A stretch of DNA of 64,000 nucleotides, taken from contig NZ_CXSU01000011.1 of the NCBI RefSeq assembly GCF_001403795.1, positions 1,282 to 65,281 on the forward strand, in the 5' to 3' direction. Both the position numbers and the translations under genes were made by a program. The DNA is from Jannaschia donghaensis (lineage in GTDB: Bacteria; Pseudomonadota; Alphaproteobacteria; Rhodobacterales; Rhodobacteraceae). The notes beneath the pieces are model-generated. The model did not search any database. It had not been told where the DNA came from and saw only the letters and a list, made by a program, of their open reading frames with translations. Positions 55,597-63,373 of this stretch are shown here, piece by piece. The stretch's first letter is position 1, and every line of letters begins with the position of its first letter.

Positions 55597-56355
55597 ATGA
55601 CTGATCGACGCCGCATCCTTCTTGCCCTCGTGTGGGGCGCGCTCTGTCACGGGGCTTTCGCCGTCGGCGCGGGATTGATGGTCTGTCATCTGTTTTTCGG
55701 CCTCACCCGCAGTTGGGGGGCCGTGCCCTACCCCTTCGCCATCGCCGCCAATCTCGCCCTGCTGGCGCAGTTTCCGCTTCTCCATTCCCTGCTGCTCACC
55801 GGCAAGGGTCGCAAGATCCTGGCCCTGATCGGCCCGGACGCGCGTCTCGCCACGACGAACTACGCTCTCATCGCGTCGGTGCAACTCGCCCTTCTCTTCG
55901 CCTTCTGGTCGCCCAGCGGCGTCATCCTCTGGCAGGCGACGGGCGCGATGTTCTGGGTGATGTGCGCCGCATATGCCGCATCCTGGGGCTATCTGATGCT
56001 GGCCATCTGGCAGGGCGGGCCGCAGTTGCAATCGGGGATGCTGGGCTGGTTCGCCATGTTGCGCGGTCGCAAGCCGGAGTTTCCGGACATGCCGACCGGC
56101 GGCCTCTACCGCGTCACGCGGCAGCCGATTTACCTCGGCTTCGCCCTCACGCTTTGGACGATGCCCACCTGGACGCCCGATCAGCTCGCTCTCGCGACCC
56201 TCTGGACGGCCTATTGCGTCCTCGCCCCGATCCATAAGGAACGCCGCTTCACCGCCATCTACGGCGACCGGTTCCGTGCCTATCGCACCCGCGTTCCCTA
56301 TTGGCTCCCCCTGCCCAGAAAGGCCCCCGACGATGCCCGACCGCCAGCGCAATAA
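55597..56355 (+). CDS. Membrane methyltransferase-like protein, MddA/ICMT/NnrU relative
   Basis: This 252-residue integral membrane protein has about six helices. The C-terminal region (about 165-245) aligns with isoprenylcysteine carboxyl methyltransferase-type and MddA-type enzymes: LRGRKPEFPDMPTGGLYRVT, then RQPIYLGF (about 174-181), HKERRFTAIYGDRFRAYRTR, and VPYWLP. In the usual motif the second residue is His (RHPxYxG); here it is Gln. The ATG 55597 is one of two; 55585 is also possible. It overlaps the UbiG-like gene by 23 bases. Substrate is unknown. Confidence 0.75.
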   Translation: MTDRRRILLALVWGALCHGAFAVGAGLMVCHLFFGLTRSWGAVPYPFAIAANLALLAQFPLLHSLLLTGKGRKILALIGPDARLATTNYALIASVQLALLFAFWSPSGVILWQATGAMFWVMCAAYAASWGYLMLAIWQGGPQLQSGMLGWFAMLRGRKPEFPDMPTGGLYRVTRQPIYLGFALTLWTMPTWTPDQLALATLWTAYCVLAPIHKERRFTAIYGDRFRAYRTRVPYWLPLPRKAPDDARPPAQ

Positions 56356-57043
56356 CCTCGCCATCTACGACGAAGCCGCCGATAAATGGTGGTCCGACGA
56401 CATTCGCTGGGTCCGCATCCTCAAGAACATGGTGCCGGGGCGGCTGTCCTATTTCGACACCTTCGTCGACTGGTCGGGCAAGCAGGTCCTGGACATCGGA
56501 TGCGCCGGCGGCTTCCTCGCCGAAGCGCTGGACGATCGCGGCGCGCAGGTCACGGGCATAGATCCAGCGAAGGGGGCGATCGCCGCCGCCCGGGCCCACG
56601 CCGAACAGGGCGGGCGCGACATTCGCTATGACACCGGCGTGGGCGAACATCTGCCTTACGACGACGCGGCCTTCGACGCGGTCGCCTGCGTCGACGTCCT
56701 CGAACATGTCTCCGACCTGGATCAGGTGCTGGCCGAGGTGGCGCGCGTGCTCAAACCCGGCGGGATCTTCTGTTTCGACACGATCAACCGCAATCCGATT
56801 TCCCGCATCGCCGCGATCACCGTGGCCGAGGATGTGCTGCGCCTGTTGCCGCCGGGCACCCACGACCCCGAGATGTTCATCACGCCGGACGAATTGCGCG
56901 CCGCGATGAAGACGGCAGGATTGATCCCCGGCCAGATGACGGGGTTGGGACCGCGCGGCATCAACCGGCGCGGCGATCCGACCTTCGGGCGGCTGCCTCT
57001 CAAGACCGTCATCTACATGGGAACGGCGAAAAAGCCCGACTGA
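56333..57043 (+). CDS. UbiG-like class I SAM-dependent methyltransferase
   Basis: This 236-residue protein has SAM motif I LDIGCAGGFLAEAL (about 53-66), motif II VTGIDPAKGAI, DVLEHV near 122 and the UbiG-type segment TVAEDVLRLLPPGTHDPEMF near 162-181, where the ubiquinone O-methyltransferases have a similar membrane-contact stretch. It could be the ubiquinone enzyme UbiG itself or a paralogue; position beside an aminotransferase and a sulfotransferase-like gene suggests a paralogue in another pathway. I therefore give no symbol. Confidence 0.78.
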   Translation: MPDRQRNNLAIYDEAADKWWSDDIRWVRILKNMVPGRLSYFDTFVDWSGKQVLDIGCAGGFLAEALDDRGAQVTGIDPAKGAIAAARAHAEQGGRDIRYDTGVGEHLPYDDAAFDAVACVDVLEHVSDLDQVLAEVARVLKPGGIFCFDTINRNPISRIAAITVAEDVLRLLPPGTHDPEMFITPDELRAAMKTAGLIPGQMTGLGPRGINRRGDPTFGRLPLKTVIYMGTAKKPD

Positions 57044-57105
57044 CGACAGATCTTGCCTTGGCGCACCAATTTGCGTCAGAACGCGGGGATGGTGCGATCC
57101 GATAC

Positions 57106-57145
57106 GGGTGACGTAGATCACCCATGGATCACCCGTAGATCACCC
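57106..57145 (+). repeat. Phased GATCACCC repeats upstream of the sulfotransferase-like gene
   Basis: GATCACCC occurs three times with an exact period of 11 bases (57116, 57127, 57138). The outer two are part of a 13-base direct repeat (cgtagatcaccca at 57112-57124 and 57134-57146). An inverted copy GGGTGA (57106-57111) pairs with the first TCACCC. One turn of DNA per repeat suggests a cooperative operator. Confidence 0.6.
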
Positions 57146-57156
57146 ACGGAGTTCAC

Positions 57157-57846
57157 ATGCGGATAATCGGCTGGTCCGGCCCCCGGAACCTTTCCACCGC
57201 GATGATGTATTCCTTCGCCAATCGCCCCGATTTCGAGGTCATGGACGAGCCGTTTTACGCCGCCTATCTGGCCCGCACCGGCCTGGATCATCCCATGCGC
57301 GACGCGATTCTGGGTTCGCAGTCCACCGATCCCGTCCGCATCGCCCTGCTTTGCGCCAGCGCCCCGAAAACCCATTCGTATCAGAAGCATATGGCGCATC
57401 ATATGGTGGACGGCATCCCCCTCGACTGGGCGGAAGGTGCGGTGCACCTGCACCTTATCCGCCACCCCGCCCGCGTCATCGCCAGCTACGGAGCCAAGCG
57501 CGATGAGATCACCGAGGCCGACATCGCCTTCGCCGCCCAGGCCACGCTCTACGATCGCCTGGGCGGCCTTATCGTCGACACCGCCGACCTGCGCGATAAC
57601 CCCACGGGAATACTGGGAAAAATCTGCGCGGAAATGGGAATTCCCTTTGATGAAGCCATGCTCCGATGGCCCTCCGGCGGGCACGCCTCCGATGGGATCT
57701 GGGCCGCGCATTGGTACAACGCGGTCCACCGATCGACCGGGTTTGCAGGCCCCGAAGGCCCCCTGCCGCAGGTGTCCCGCGATGACCTGCTGGCGGCTGC
57801 GATGCCGTTCTATAAGGCGATGAAATCCCGCGCGATTCAGGCCTGA
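57157..57846 (+). CDS. Sulfotransferase-like P-loop protein
   Basis: This 229-residue protein begins directly with a nucleotide-phosphate-binding type loop, MRIIGWSGPRNLSTAMMYSF, followed by FEVMDEPFYAAYL. The later segment HLHLIRHPARVIASY (about 101-115) resembles the 3'-phosphosulfate-binding region of sulfotransferases. I therefore place it in the sulfotransferase-like family, not in a named group. True sulfuryl transfer is unproven. It is the last gene of the aminotransferase-methyltransferase set and overlaps the ABC gene's end by 10 bases. Confidence 0.75.
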   Translation: MRIIGWSGPRNLSTAMMYSFANRPDFEVMDEPFYAAYLARTGLDHPMRDAILGSQSTDPVRIALLCASAPKTHSYQKHMAHHMVDGIPLDWAEGAVHLHLIRHPARVIASYGAKRDEITEADIAFAAQATLYDRLGGLIVDTADLRDNPTGILGKICAEMGIPFDEAMLRWPSGGHASDGIWAAHWYNAVHRSTGFAGPEGPLPQVSRDDLLAAAMPFYKAMKSRAIQA

Positions 57847-59687
57847 TCGGCCCCGAACTGCATGGCGTGAAGCTGCGTATAAAGCCCGTCTTTCGCCAGC
57901 AACTGCCCATGCGTCCCCCGCTCCGCGACGCGTCCCTTGTCGAGAACCAGGATCTGATCCGCCTCCCGGATGGTCGAAAGGCGATGCGCGATCACCAGCG
58001 TCGTCCGCTTGTCCGACAGCCGGGTCAGCGCCTGCTGCACCAACCGCTCCGACTTGGTGTCGAGCGCGCTCGTCGCCTCGTCCAAAAGCAGGATCGGCGT
58101 ATCGCGCAGCAACGCCCGCGCAATCGCCACCCGCTGCCGCTGCCCGCCCGACAGGTTCGACCCGCGCGGCCCGGCCTGGCTTTCCAGCCCGGCGGGCAGA
58201 TCGGCCAGGAAATCAGACACATGCGCCGCGTCCAACGCCGCCCCAAGGGCCGCGTCCGAAATATCGGTGCGACCCAGCAAAAGGTTTTCGCGCAGGGTTT
58301 CGTCAAACAGGAGCGTGTCCTGCGACACCACGGAAAACAGTCCGCGCAGGTCGGCCAGCCGGTAATCCTCCAACGCCTGCCCGCCGATGGTCACCGACCC
58401 GGACGTCGGATCGACCATGCGCGTCAGCACGTTGAACACGGTCGATTTTCCGGCCCCCGAAAGACCCACCAGCGCGGTCGTCGTCCCCTCCGGCACGGTG
58501 AAATCGACACCGCGCAAAACGGGATTATCGCCGTAGGACAAATGCACGTCCGCGAAAACCACCTCGGTCGTGGCCGGTTGCGCGGCCGCCGGCGTGACCG
58601 GGTCCACGATGGTCGGCACCGTGTCGCGCAACGTATAGATCCGCTCCAACGAGGCGTTCATCGTCTGCCAGGTGCCCGACATGCCCGCCAGACGGCGCAG
58701 GGGCTGAAACGCAAGCGACATGGCGGTGAAGAACGCCATGAACTCGCCCACGGTCTTCTCGCCGGCAATGATCTGCGGGCCGCCGTACAGAAGGACCGCG
58801 AAGAACCCGAAACCGACGGCGAAATCCACCAGCGCCGGAACGGTCGCCTGCCCTGCCTGCGTGCGGATCGTGGCGCGGACCATATCGTCGGTGGCGGTGC
58901 GGAAGCGCGCCTGCTGATAGGTTTCCATCGCGTTGAGCTTGATCGGCGTGATCCCGTGAAAAATCTCGTCCAGCCGTGTCGTCCGCCGCCCTGCGATATC
59001 GCGCAGGCGGAACGCCTTCTTGCGGATATAGCGTTGCACGATCAGGCTGGGGGCCACCAGAAGCGGCGCGCCGATGACGGCGACGGCGGTCCAGATCGGA
59101 TCGACCGCCAAGGCCACGATCATCAGCGACAGAAGGCCCACGGCATCGCGCCCGACCCCGGTGATCAGCTGCACCCACATGTTCTGGATCGCCTGCACGT
59201 CGCCCTGCACCCGTTCGATCAGCTGACCGGGGGAATTCGCGCTGAAATAGGTCTGATCCAGCCGCAGGACATGGGCCAGAAGGTCCTGTTGCAGGCGGCT
59301 GGATGCATTGAACGCGACGCGGGCCATAACGATCCGCTGGGCCACGCCCGCCACGCCGCGCACCATGAACAGCGACAGGATGGCGATGCCGACCCAGGCG
59401 ACGGCGTCGGGGCGGCGTTCGACGAAGACAAGGTCGAACATCGGCTCCAGCATCCAGGCCAGAAGACCGACGGTCCCGCCCTCCAGGCTCATCAGCAGCG
59501 CGCCCAGAACGATCCACCACAGATGCCGACGCAGGTAGCCGCGCCAGAGACGGGCGAAGGGATGCGGATTGGACAGGACGCGCCTCGCGGGGTTTTGCGC
59601 GGGCTTACCGCAGCCGGGGGCTAGGCGGCAAGCACGCGGGCTGCCATTGGGATCCGGCGGTCGCCCGGTGCGGCAAGGAGGACGCAT
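57837..59687 (-). CDS. ABC transporter, permease fused to ATPase (MsbA-like exporter)
   Basis: This 616-residue homodimeric-type exporter has six transmembrane helices (about 60-340). Its ATPase domain holds Walker A GLSGAGKSTVFNVL, Q-loop VVSQDTLLF, signature LSGGQRQRVAIARALL, Walker B ILLLDEATSALD and VIAHRLSTI. Substrate could be lipid, LPS or a small molecule. The start is uncertain: the only ATG (59687) shares its bases with the divergent gene's ATG and has no RBS, and residues 1-37 look non-native. A CTG at 59576 with GCGAGG upstream is an alternative. No other start codon lies before the first helix. Confidence 0.88.
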   Translation of the reverse strand: MRPPCRTGRPPDPNGSPRACRLAPGCGKPAQNPARRVLSNPHPFARLWRGYLRRHLWWIVLGALLMSLEGGTVGLLAWMLEPMFDLVFVERRPDAVAWVGIAILSLFMVRGVAGVAQRIVMARVAFNASSRLQQDLLAHVLRLDQTYFSANSPGQLIERVQGDVQAIQNMWVQLITGVGRDAVGLLSLMIVALAVDPIWTAVAVIGAPLLVAPSLIVQRYIRKKAFRLRDIAGRRTTRLDEIFHGITPIKLNAMETYQQARFRTATDDMVRATIRTQAGQATVPALVDFAVGFGFFAVLLYGGPQIIAGEKTVGEFMAFFTAMSLAFQPLRRLAGMSGTWQTMNASLERIYTLRDTVPTIVDPVTPAAAQPATTEVVFADVHLSYGDNPVLRGVDFTVPEGTTTALVGLSGAGKSTVFNVLTRMVDPTSGSVTIGGQALEDYRLADLRGLFSVVSQDTLLFDETLRENLLLGRTDISDAALGAALDAAHVSDFLADLPAGLESQAGPRGSNLSGGQRQRVAIARALLRDTPILLLDEATSALDTKSERLVQQALTRLSDKRTTLVIAHRLSTIREADQILVLDKGRVAERGTHGQLLAKDGLYTQLHAMQFGADQA

Positions 59688-60078
59688 GGAATTCGGCTAC
59701 ACCGGCGACAGTTTCCAAACCCTGACCCAAAGCGAACAACTGGGCCTTGCGGGGCTTTCGATGTTCCTCGGCGGCTGGATATTGGCACTGGGCAACCGGC
59801 TGACGGGCCTGGGCTGGGCGATCGGCGTCTTCTGGGCGTTCATCTGGCTCTCGCCGCAGGTCTATTACCTCTACTACCAGATGATCTTCGACGGGCTGCC
59901 GTGGCAGATGGTCGTCAAGGACCCACCCGGTCCGGTGCGCATCGTGCACCTTCTGACGTTTCAGGCCGAAGGCACCCTGTCGGCGCATGGCAAGGGCGTG
60001 TTGGGCTGGGGCCTGATCGGTCTGGCGCTGTGGCGCAGGCGGCAGGACCGGGCCCAGGCACAAAGGCCGACGACATGA
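59686..60078 (+). CDS. Unknown membrane protein upstream of an MFS carrier
   Basis: This 130-residue protein has three predicted helices (about 19-37, 43-68 and 103-118). The middle one is rich in Trp and Tyr (FWAFIWLSPQVYYLYYQM). A short amphipathic region (KDPPGPVRIVHLLTF) separates helices 2 and 3. I recognise no family. GGAGG lies five bases before the ATG. The stop overlaps the start of the MFS gene by ATGA, so the two are probably one unit. The ATG overlaps the opposite-strand ABC start. Confidence 0.75.
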   Translation: MEFGYTGDSFQTLTQSEQLGLAGLSMFLGGWILALGNRLTGLGWAIGVFWAFIWLSPQVYYLYYQMIFDGLPWQMVVKDPPGPVRIVHLLTFQAEGTLSAHGKGVLGWGLIGLALWRRRQDRAQAQRPTT

Positions 60079-61235
60079 AGGCGGGCATCGGTGTTCTGAC
60101 GCTGGCCTATGTGCTCAGCCAGTTCTACCGCGCGTTCCTGGCCGTGCTGGCCCCCGATCTGACGGCGGACCTTGGCGTCGATCCGGCGACGCTGTCGCGG
60201 GCGTCCGGCATCTGGTTTCTGACCTTCGCGGCGATGCAATTGCCGATCGGCTGGGCGCTGGACCGGGTGGGGCCACGCCGGACGGCGGCCATCTTGCTGG
60301 GCGTGTGCGGCGGGGGTGGTGCCGCCTTGTTCGCGGCCGCGACCCAAGGCTGGCAAATCGACCTGGCCATGGGCCTGATCGGGGCCGGTTGCGCCCCCGT
60401 CCTGATGGCCAGCTATTTCATCTTCGCGCGGGTTTTCGACGCCCGCGTCTTCGCGACCCTGGCAGGTGTCCTGATCGGGGTCGGCAGCCTGGGCAACATC
60501 GCGGCCAGCGTCCCCTTGGGATGGGCGGCGGAGATGCTGGGCTGGCGCGGGGCGATGCAAGTGCTGGCCGCGCTGACGGGCGCGACGGCGGTGGGTTGCT
60601 GGTTTGTGGTGCGCGACCCGGAGCGGGTGGAGGGCGCGGCCCAAGGCTCTCTCCTCGATGTGCTGCGCATTCCGGCGATCTGGGCGATCCTGCCGATGCT
60701 TCTGGTCAATTATGCCCCCGCGGCGGGACTGCGCGGGCTGTGGGTCGGGCCTTATATTGCCGACGCCTATAATGCGGCCTTCGTGGGGACGGTGACGCTT
60801 GTGATGGCGGCGGCGATGATCGCGGGCAACTTCGTCTATGCGCCGGCCGATCGCATCTTCGGCACTCGCAAATGGGTGGTGATGGCGGGCAATCTGACCG
60901 GGGCCGCTATGCTGGCCGTGCTGTGGTGGACCCCTGTTCCGGGGCTTTGGACCAGCGCGTTGCTGCTGGCCGCGATCGGCGCGCTCGGCTCCAGCTATGC
61001 GCTGTGCGTTGCACATGGACGGGCGTTCTTTCCGGCGCATCTGACGGGACGCGGCGTGACGCTGCTCAATCTCTTCTCCATCGGCGGCGTGGGCATCGCG
61101 CAATTCGCGACTGGCCCGATCTTCAGCGCGGCGGGCGGCGGCATCGCGGGCTATCAGACGTTGTTCGGGGTCTTCGCACTGACGCTTCTGGCGGGCTGCG
61201 CGATCTATGCCTTCGCCCCCGACAACCTGGATTGA
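60075..61235 (+). CDS. MFS transporter
   Basis: This 386-residue carrier has about 11-12 helices. Motif A-like GWALDRVGPRRT is in the first cytoplasmic loop (about 60-72). LSQFYRAFLAVLAPDL at the N-terminus is typical of NarK/oxalate:formate-like MFS lines, but the substrate is not identifiable. It begins inside the preceding gene's stop (ATGA). Confidence 0.9.
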   Translation: MKAGIGVLTLAYVLSQFYRAFLAVLAPDLTADLGVDPATLSRASGIWFLTFAAMQLPIGWALDRVGPRRTAAILLGVCGGGGAALFAAATQGWQIDLAMGLIGAGCAPVLMASYFIFARVFDARVFATLAGVLIGVGSLGNIAASVPLGWAAEMLGWRGAMQVLAALTGATAVGCWFVVRDPERVEGAAQGSLLDVLRIPAIWAILPMLLVNYAPAAGLRGLWVGPYIADAYNAAFVGTVTLVMAAAMIAGNFVYAPADRIFGTRKWVVMAGNLTGAAMLAVLWWTPVPGLWTSALLLAAIGALGSSYALCVAHGRAFFPAHLTGRGVTLLNLFSIGGVGIAQFATGPIFSAAGGGIAGYQTLFGVFALTLLAGCAIYAFAPDNLD

Positions 61236-61258
61236 ACCGAATCGGTCATTTCGCGGTT
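61233..61258 (+). promoter_or_regulatory. TGAAC-N16-CGGTT element upstream of the Rho-N-like gene pair
   Basis: TGAAC (61233-61237), 16 bases, then CGGTT (61254-61258) lies 22 bases before the ATG at 61281. It has the same spacing and -10 half as the element before the PRC-barrel gene, but the first base differs from GGAAC. The 5' end overlaps the MFS stop. Confidence 0.25.
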
Positions 61259-61280
61259 TGCTCCCTCGAAGGAGATATCG

Positions 61281-61925
61281 ATGGCAGACGCAAAGAAGAC
61301 CGACCCCGACCTCTGGGAAGAGGTGAAGGAGGAGATGATGCAATCCGACAAGGGCGGCGATCCGGGTCAATGGTCCGCCCGCAAGGCCCAGATGGCGGTG
61401 CAGGAATACAAGAAGCGCGGCGGCGGATACGCCGACGACGGTGCCGATCAGGAAGACACCGACCTGCACGAGTGGACCCAGGAGGATTGGGGCACCAAAT
61501 CGGGCGGCGAAAGCGCCGACACCGGGGAGCGCTACCTGCCCAATAAGGTTCGCATGCTGCTGACGGAGGACGAATACGCCCGCTCCACCCAGAAGAAGAA
61601 GGATGGATCGCAGCAATTCGTCGATCAGCCCGACGATGTGAAGAAGAAGGTGGCGCACATCAAGGACAACGGCCCCACCAAGGACATGCTGATGGAGCGG
61701 GCGCAGGACCTCGACATTTCGGGGCGCAGCGACATGACCAAGGACGAGCTTCTGGACGCGATCGAGAACGCCACGGACGAGAACGGGCGCGGCAAGGGCC
61801 GCAAGGTCTCGCTGGAGCAGAAGACCAAGGACGAGTTGATGGACATGGCACAGGACCGCGACATCGAGGGTCGGTCCAAGATGGACAAGGACGCGTTGGT
61901 GGAGGCGCTGGCCGATGACGACTGA
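61281..61925 (+). CDS. DUF5872-like protein with SAP/Rho-N-like repeats
   Basis: This 214-residue, highly charged, soluble protein has an N-terminal module at about 7-52 (KGGDPGQWSARKAQMAVQEY) resembling DUF5872, a family of unknown function. The rest holds an acidic linker and two helical repeats at about 133-164 and 183-212, each with TKDxLMxxAQDxDIxGRS and then D-M-T/D-K-D-x-L. Such repeats are of the SAP/Rho-N/HeH type and bind nucleic acid in other proteins. AAGGAG lies eight bases before the ATG. It overlaps the next gene by 11 bases. Confidence 0.75.
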   Translation: MADAKKTDPDLWEEVKEEMMQSDKGGDPGQWSARKAQMAVQEYKKRGGGYADDGADQEDTDLHEWTQEDWGTKSGGESADTGERYLPNKVRMLLTEDEYARSTQKKKDGSQQFVDQPDDVKKKVAHIKDNGPTKDMLMERAQDLDISGRSDMTKDELLDAIENATDENGRGKGRKVSLEQKTKDELMDMAQDRDIEGRSKMDKDALVEALADDD

Positions 61926-62169
61926 TCTGGACGACCTCAACGTCGATGCCTTGAAGGATCTGGGTCGTGTCCAGCAGGTCGAGGGGCACAACGACATGAC
62001 GCGCGACGAACTGCTGGATGCCCTCGACGGGCCCGTGGACGACGATCTTGCGAAATGGCTCGGCAAGTCGCGGCAAGAAATCTACGACGCCGCCGGCGAT
62101 GCGGGCATTGAGGGCCGCAAGGACATGCAGAAGTCCGAATTGCTGCGGGCATTGGCGAAATCGGGCTGA
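61915..62169 (+). CDS. Small SAP/Rho-N-like repeat protein
   Basis: This 84-residue protein contains two repeats of the same kind as its neighbour. The first (about 9-38) has LKDLGRVQQVEGHNDMTRDEL, the second (about 51-81) AAGDAGIEGRKDMQKSELL. It overlaps the preceding gene by 11 bases, pointing to coupled expression. Together the two genes carry four such repeats. A nucleic-acid-binding role (for example in nucleoid or stress protection) is inference from the fold type. Confidence 0.7.
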   Translation: MTTDLDDLNVDALKDLGRVQQVEGHNDMTRDELLDALDGPVDDDLAKWLGKSRQEIYDAAGDAGIEGRKDMQKSELLRALAKSG

Positions 62170-62276
62170 TTGATCGCAAATCGGAATGGCGCCCGTCACG
62201 CAACGGCGATGCGGCGCGCCTTTCCCTTTGCGGTCATGTGGTCTAGGGACCGCGCGTCAATCAAGGAACGTATCAC

Positions 62277-63299
62277 ATGGGTTACAAGGTCGTCGTCTGC
62301 GGCGCCACGGGCAACGTGGGTCGTGAAATGCTCAACATTCTGGCCGAGCGTCAGTTTCCCGTCGATGAGATGGCGGTCCTCGCCTCCCGTCGTTCGCTGG
62401 GGACGGATGTCAGCTTCGGCGACCGGACGTTGAAGACGAAAGACCTGGAGACGTTCGACTTTACCGGGTGGGATATCGCGTTTTTCGCCGTCGGGTCCGA
62501 CGCCACCAAGAAGTTCGCGCCCATCGCCGCCAAGGCCGGTTGCACCGTGATCGATAATTCCTCGCTCTACCGCTACGACCCGGATGTGCCGCTGGTCGTG
62601 CCGGAAGTGAACCCCGAAGCGGTGGACGGTTACGCCAAGAAGAACATCATCGCGAACCCCAATTGTTCGACCGCGCAGATGGTCGTGGCGCTCAAGCCGT
62701 TGCACGACCGCGCTCGCATCAAGCGGGTCGTCGTGTCGACCTATCAATCGGTGTCCGGTGCCGGCAAAGAAGGCATGGACGAACTCTGGGATCAGACCAA
62801 GGCGGTCTATAATCCCACGTCCCATTCCGACCCGTCGAAATTCACCAAGCCCATCGCCTTTAACGTGATCCCGCATATCGATTCCTTCATGGAAGACGGG
62901 TCCACGCGGGAAGAATGGAAGATGGTCGCCGAAACCAAGAAGATCGTCGACAAGTCGATCAAGGTCACCGCGACCTGCGTGCGCGTCCCGGTCTTCGTGG
63001 GTCATTCGGAAGCGATCAACATCGAGTTCGAGGATCACTTGGACGAGGACGAGGCGCGCGACATCCTGCGTGCGGCCCCCGGCATTCTGGTCGTAGATAA
63101 GCGCGAGGACGGCGGCTATGTCACGCCCGTCGAATGTGTCGGCGACTTCGCCACCTTCATCAGCCGCATCCGGCAGGACAGCACCATCGACAACGGTCTG
63201 AACCTGTGGTGCGTCAGCGACAACCTGCGCAAGGGCGCGGCCCTGAACGCAGTGCAAATCGCCGAAACGCTGGTGGAGCGGGTGCTCAAGAAGCGGTGA
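62277..63299 (+). CDS. asd: Aspartate-semialdehyde dehydrogenase
   Basis: Asd reduces aspartyl-phosphate with NADPH to aspartate semialdehyde, the branch point for lysine/diaminopimelate, threonine and methionine. It has 340 residues: VVVCGATGNVGREML at 5-19 binds NADP, the catalytic Cys130 lies in ANPNCSTAQM, and SVSGAGKEGMDEL and the substrate-binding VRVPVFVGHSEAIN follow. It feeds the dapD/dapE steps encoded elsewhere in the window. Confidence 0.97.
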   Translation: MGYKVVVCGATGNVGREMLNILAERQFPVDEMAVLASRRSLGTDVSFGDRTLKTKDLETFDFTGWDIAFFAVGSDATKKFAPIAAKAGCTVIDNSSLYRYDPDVPLVVPEVNPEAVDGYAKKNIIANPNCSTAQMVVALKPLHDRARIKRVVVSTYQSVSGAGKEGMDELWDQTKAVYNPTSHSDPSKFTKPIAFNVIPHIDSFMEDGSTREEWKMVAETKKIVDKSIKVTATCVRVPVFVGHSEAINIEFEDHLDEDEARDILRAAPGILVVDKREDGGYVTPVECVGDFATFISRIRQDSTIDNGLNLWCVSDNLRKGAALNAVQIAETLVERVLKKR

Positions 63300-63341
63300 T
63301 ATCCGATACGGGCTGACATTCCGGCCCCGTGGCGCGACACT

Positions 63342-63366
63342 GGCCCCCGAAGCAACTTCGGGGGCC
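63342..63366 (+). terminator. Terminator of asd
   Basis: A perfect 11-base stem (ggcccccgaag / cttcgggggcc) with a 3-base loop lies 42 bases after asd and only 7 bases before the next start. Just two T follow. Confidence 0.65.
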
Positions 63367-63373
63367 TTCCCAC

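Noticed and set aside
62170-62184. FNR-like box (ttgatcgcaaatc) upstream of asd
   Set aside because: The second half departs from TTGAT-N4-ATCAA in several places and asd is not an expected target.
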